Source: an uncultured Polaribacter sp. (GTDB lineage Bacteria; Bacteroidota; Bacteroidia; Flavobacteriales; Flavobacteriaceae). Taken from it: a stretch of DNA of 64,000 nucleotides. This document shows, one piece after another, positions 63,555-64,000 of this stretch. Both the position numbers and the translations under genes were made by a program. The stretch covers positions 788,258-852,257 of the forward strand of contig CALSRX010000004.1 of assembly GCA_943788865.1 (NCBI GenBank), in the 5' to 3' direction. The notes beneath the pieces are model-generated. The model was given only the letters and a program-made list of their open reading frames with translations. It was not told the DNA's origin and ran no database searches. The first letter of the stretch is position 1; the number at the start of each line of letters is the position of its first letter.

Positions 63555-64000
63555 TGAAAGGAAAGTTATATTTAATTCCAACTACTTTAGGAGATAATGA
63601 ACCGCTAGAAGTCATGCCAATTTCTGTGAAAAAAGTTATTGAGCAAGTAGATTATTTTATTGTAGAAAATGAAAAAACAGCGAGACGTTTTATAAAAAAA
63701 ATTACACCAAAAAAATCGCAGCCATCACTAACAATTATGATGTTAGATAAGTATGCTGATGAACTGGAAACTAGAGGTTATTTAGATGTTTGTAATGATG
63801 GAATTTCGGTAGGATTATTATCAGAAGCGGGTGTTCCAGCAGTTGCAGATCCTGGAGCAACTATTGTAAAATTAGCTCACGACAAAGGAATTCAAGTTGT
63901 TCCGTTGGTTGGGCCATCATCCATTTTAATGGCCATGATGAGTTCTGGAATGAACGGACAAAGTTTTGCTTTTAATGGATATTTACCAATTGATAAATCG
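63554..64000 (+). CDS. SAM-dependent tetrapyrrole-methylase-family protein (RsmI-like), partial
   Basis: From the ATG (63554, overlapping the previous stop by one base) the frame stays open to the window end with MKGKLYLIPTTLGDNEPLE, YFIVENEKTARRFIKK near 35, and SVGLLSEAGVPAVADPGAT near 88. LVGPSSILMAMMSSGMNGQS near 118-137 continues the tetrapyrrole/RsmI methylase fold, in which GVPAVADPG is the SAM-binding loop. RsmI 2'-O-methylates C1402 of 16S rRNA, but this shorter flavobacterial version may have another target. At least 149 codons are present; the C-terminus lies beyond position 64000. Confidence 0.85.
   Translation, partial: MKGKLYLIPTTLGDNEPLEVMPISVKKVIEQVDYFIVENEKTARRFIKKITPKKSQPSLTIMMLDKYADELETRGYLDVCNDGISVGLLSEAGVPAVADPGATIVKLAHDKGIQVVPLVGPSSILMAMMSSGMNGQSFAFNGYLPIDKS

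Overview
The window is AT-rich DNA from a member of the Bacteroidota, almost certainly the family Flavobacteriaceae (Polaribacter/Tenacibaculum-like; the genus is inference). Supporting this are a gldJ–porU–porV type IX secretion/gliding cluster, promoters with the Bacteroidota -7 element TAnnTTTG, little sign of Shine-Dalgarno sequences, a two-subunit methylmalonyl-CoA mutase, a CcsB-CcsA fusion, and a dnaA next to a low-molecular-weight phosphatase and an RsmI-like methylase. The left 5.7 kb is accessory in character. It has a decayed tyrosine-integrase relic at the window edge, a Fic protein, an AT-rich stretch with inverted repeats, a GlcNAc-kinase-like gene, and almost 2 kb of non-coding DNA built from repeated modules. 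From about 5.75 kb onward the layout is compact and chromosomal.

Core region in order: murF and gldJ (minus) diverge from porU–porV–cdd–truncated haemoglobin (plus). Then come a FabH-like ketoacyl synthase, guaA and a LysM/PBP1 lipoprotein. On the minus strand follow a small membrane/TPR-like protein, the fused cytochrome c maturation protein CcsBA, a broken LRR/LprI-like pair, and the operon udk–divIC–mutA–small membrane protein–scpA. tRNA-Thr and tRNA-Pro separate this from a PQQ-type sugar dehydrogenase and trxB. A fatty-acid beta-oxidation operon (marR–fadB-like–thiolase, then an acyl-CoA dehydrogenase) reads leftward, with two MarR operator-like repeats in front of marR. Rightward are an ABC-2 exporter, an MscS channel and an NtrC-like regulator. 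An oxidative-stress block follows: katG on one strand, and peroxiredoxin, thioredoxin and a small partner protein on the other. Next are a hybrid histidine kinase, a penicillin-acylase-family lipoprotein, a TlpA-like thioredoxin, assorted enzymes, prmC, the translationally coupled ribD–HAD–EamA–YigZ operon, and dnaA–LMW phosphatase–RsmI-like at the right edge.

Two features stand out. First, palindromic intergenic repeats form a triplicated module at 4.2–5.4 kb, and a 72-bp member of a related family sits in frame inside prmC, adding 24 residues just before the NPPY motif. Second, five otherwise recognisable genes are interrupted by a single lesion: frameshifts in dnaA, the peroxiredoxin and the LRR protein, and in-frame TAG codons in the histidine kinase and the LprI-like protein. 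Because dnaA is essential, sequencing or assembly error must be considered for all of them, although the adjacent LRR/LprI pair also looks like real decay. I found no CRISPR array, no intact insertion sequence and no clearly novel defence system.
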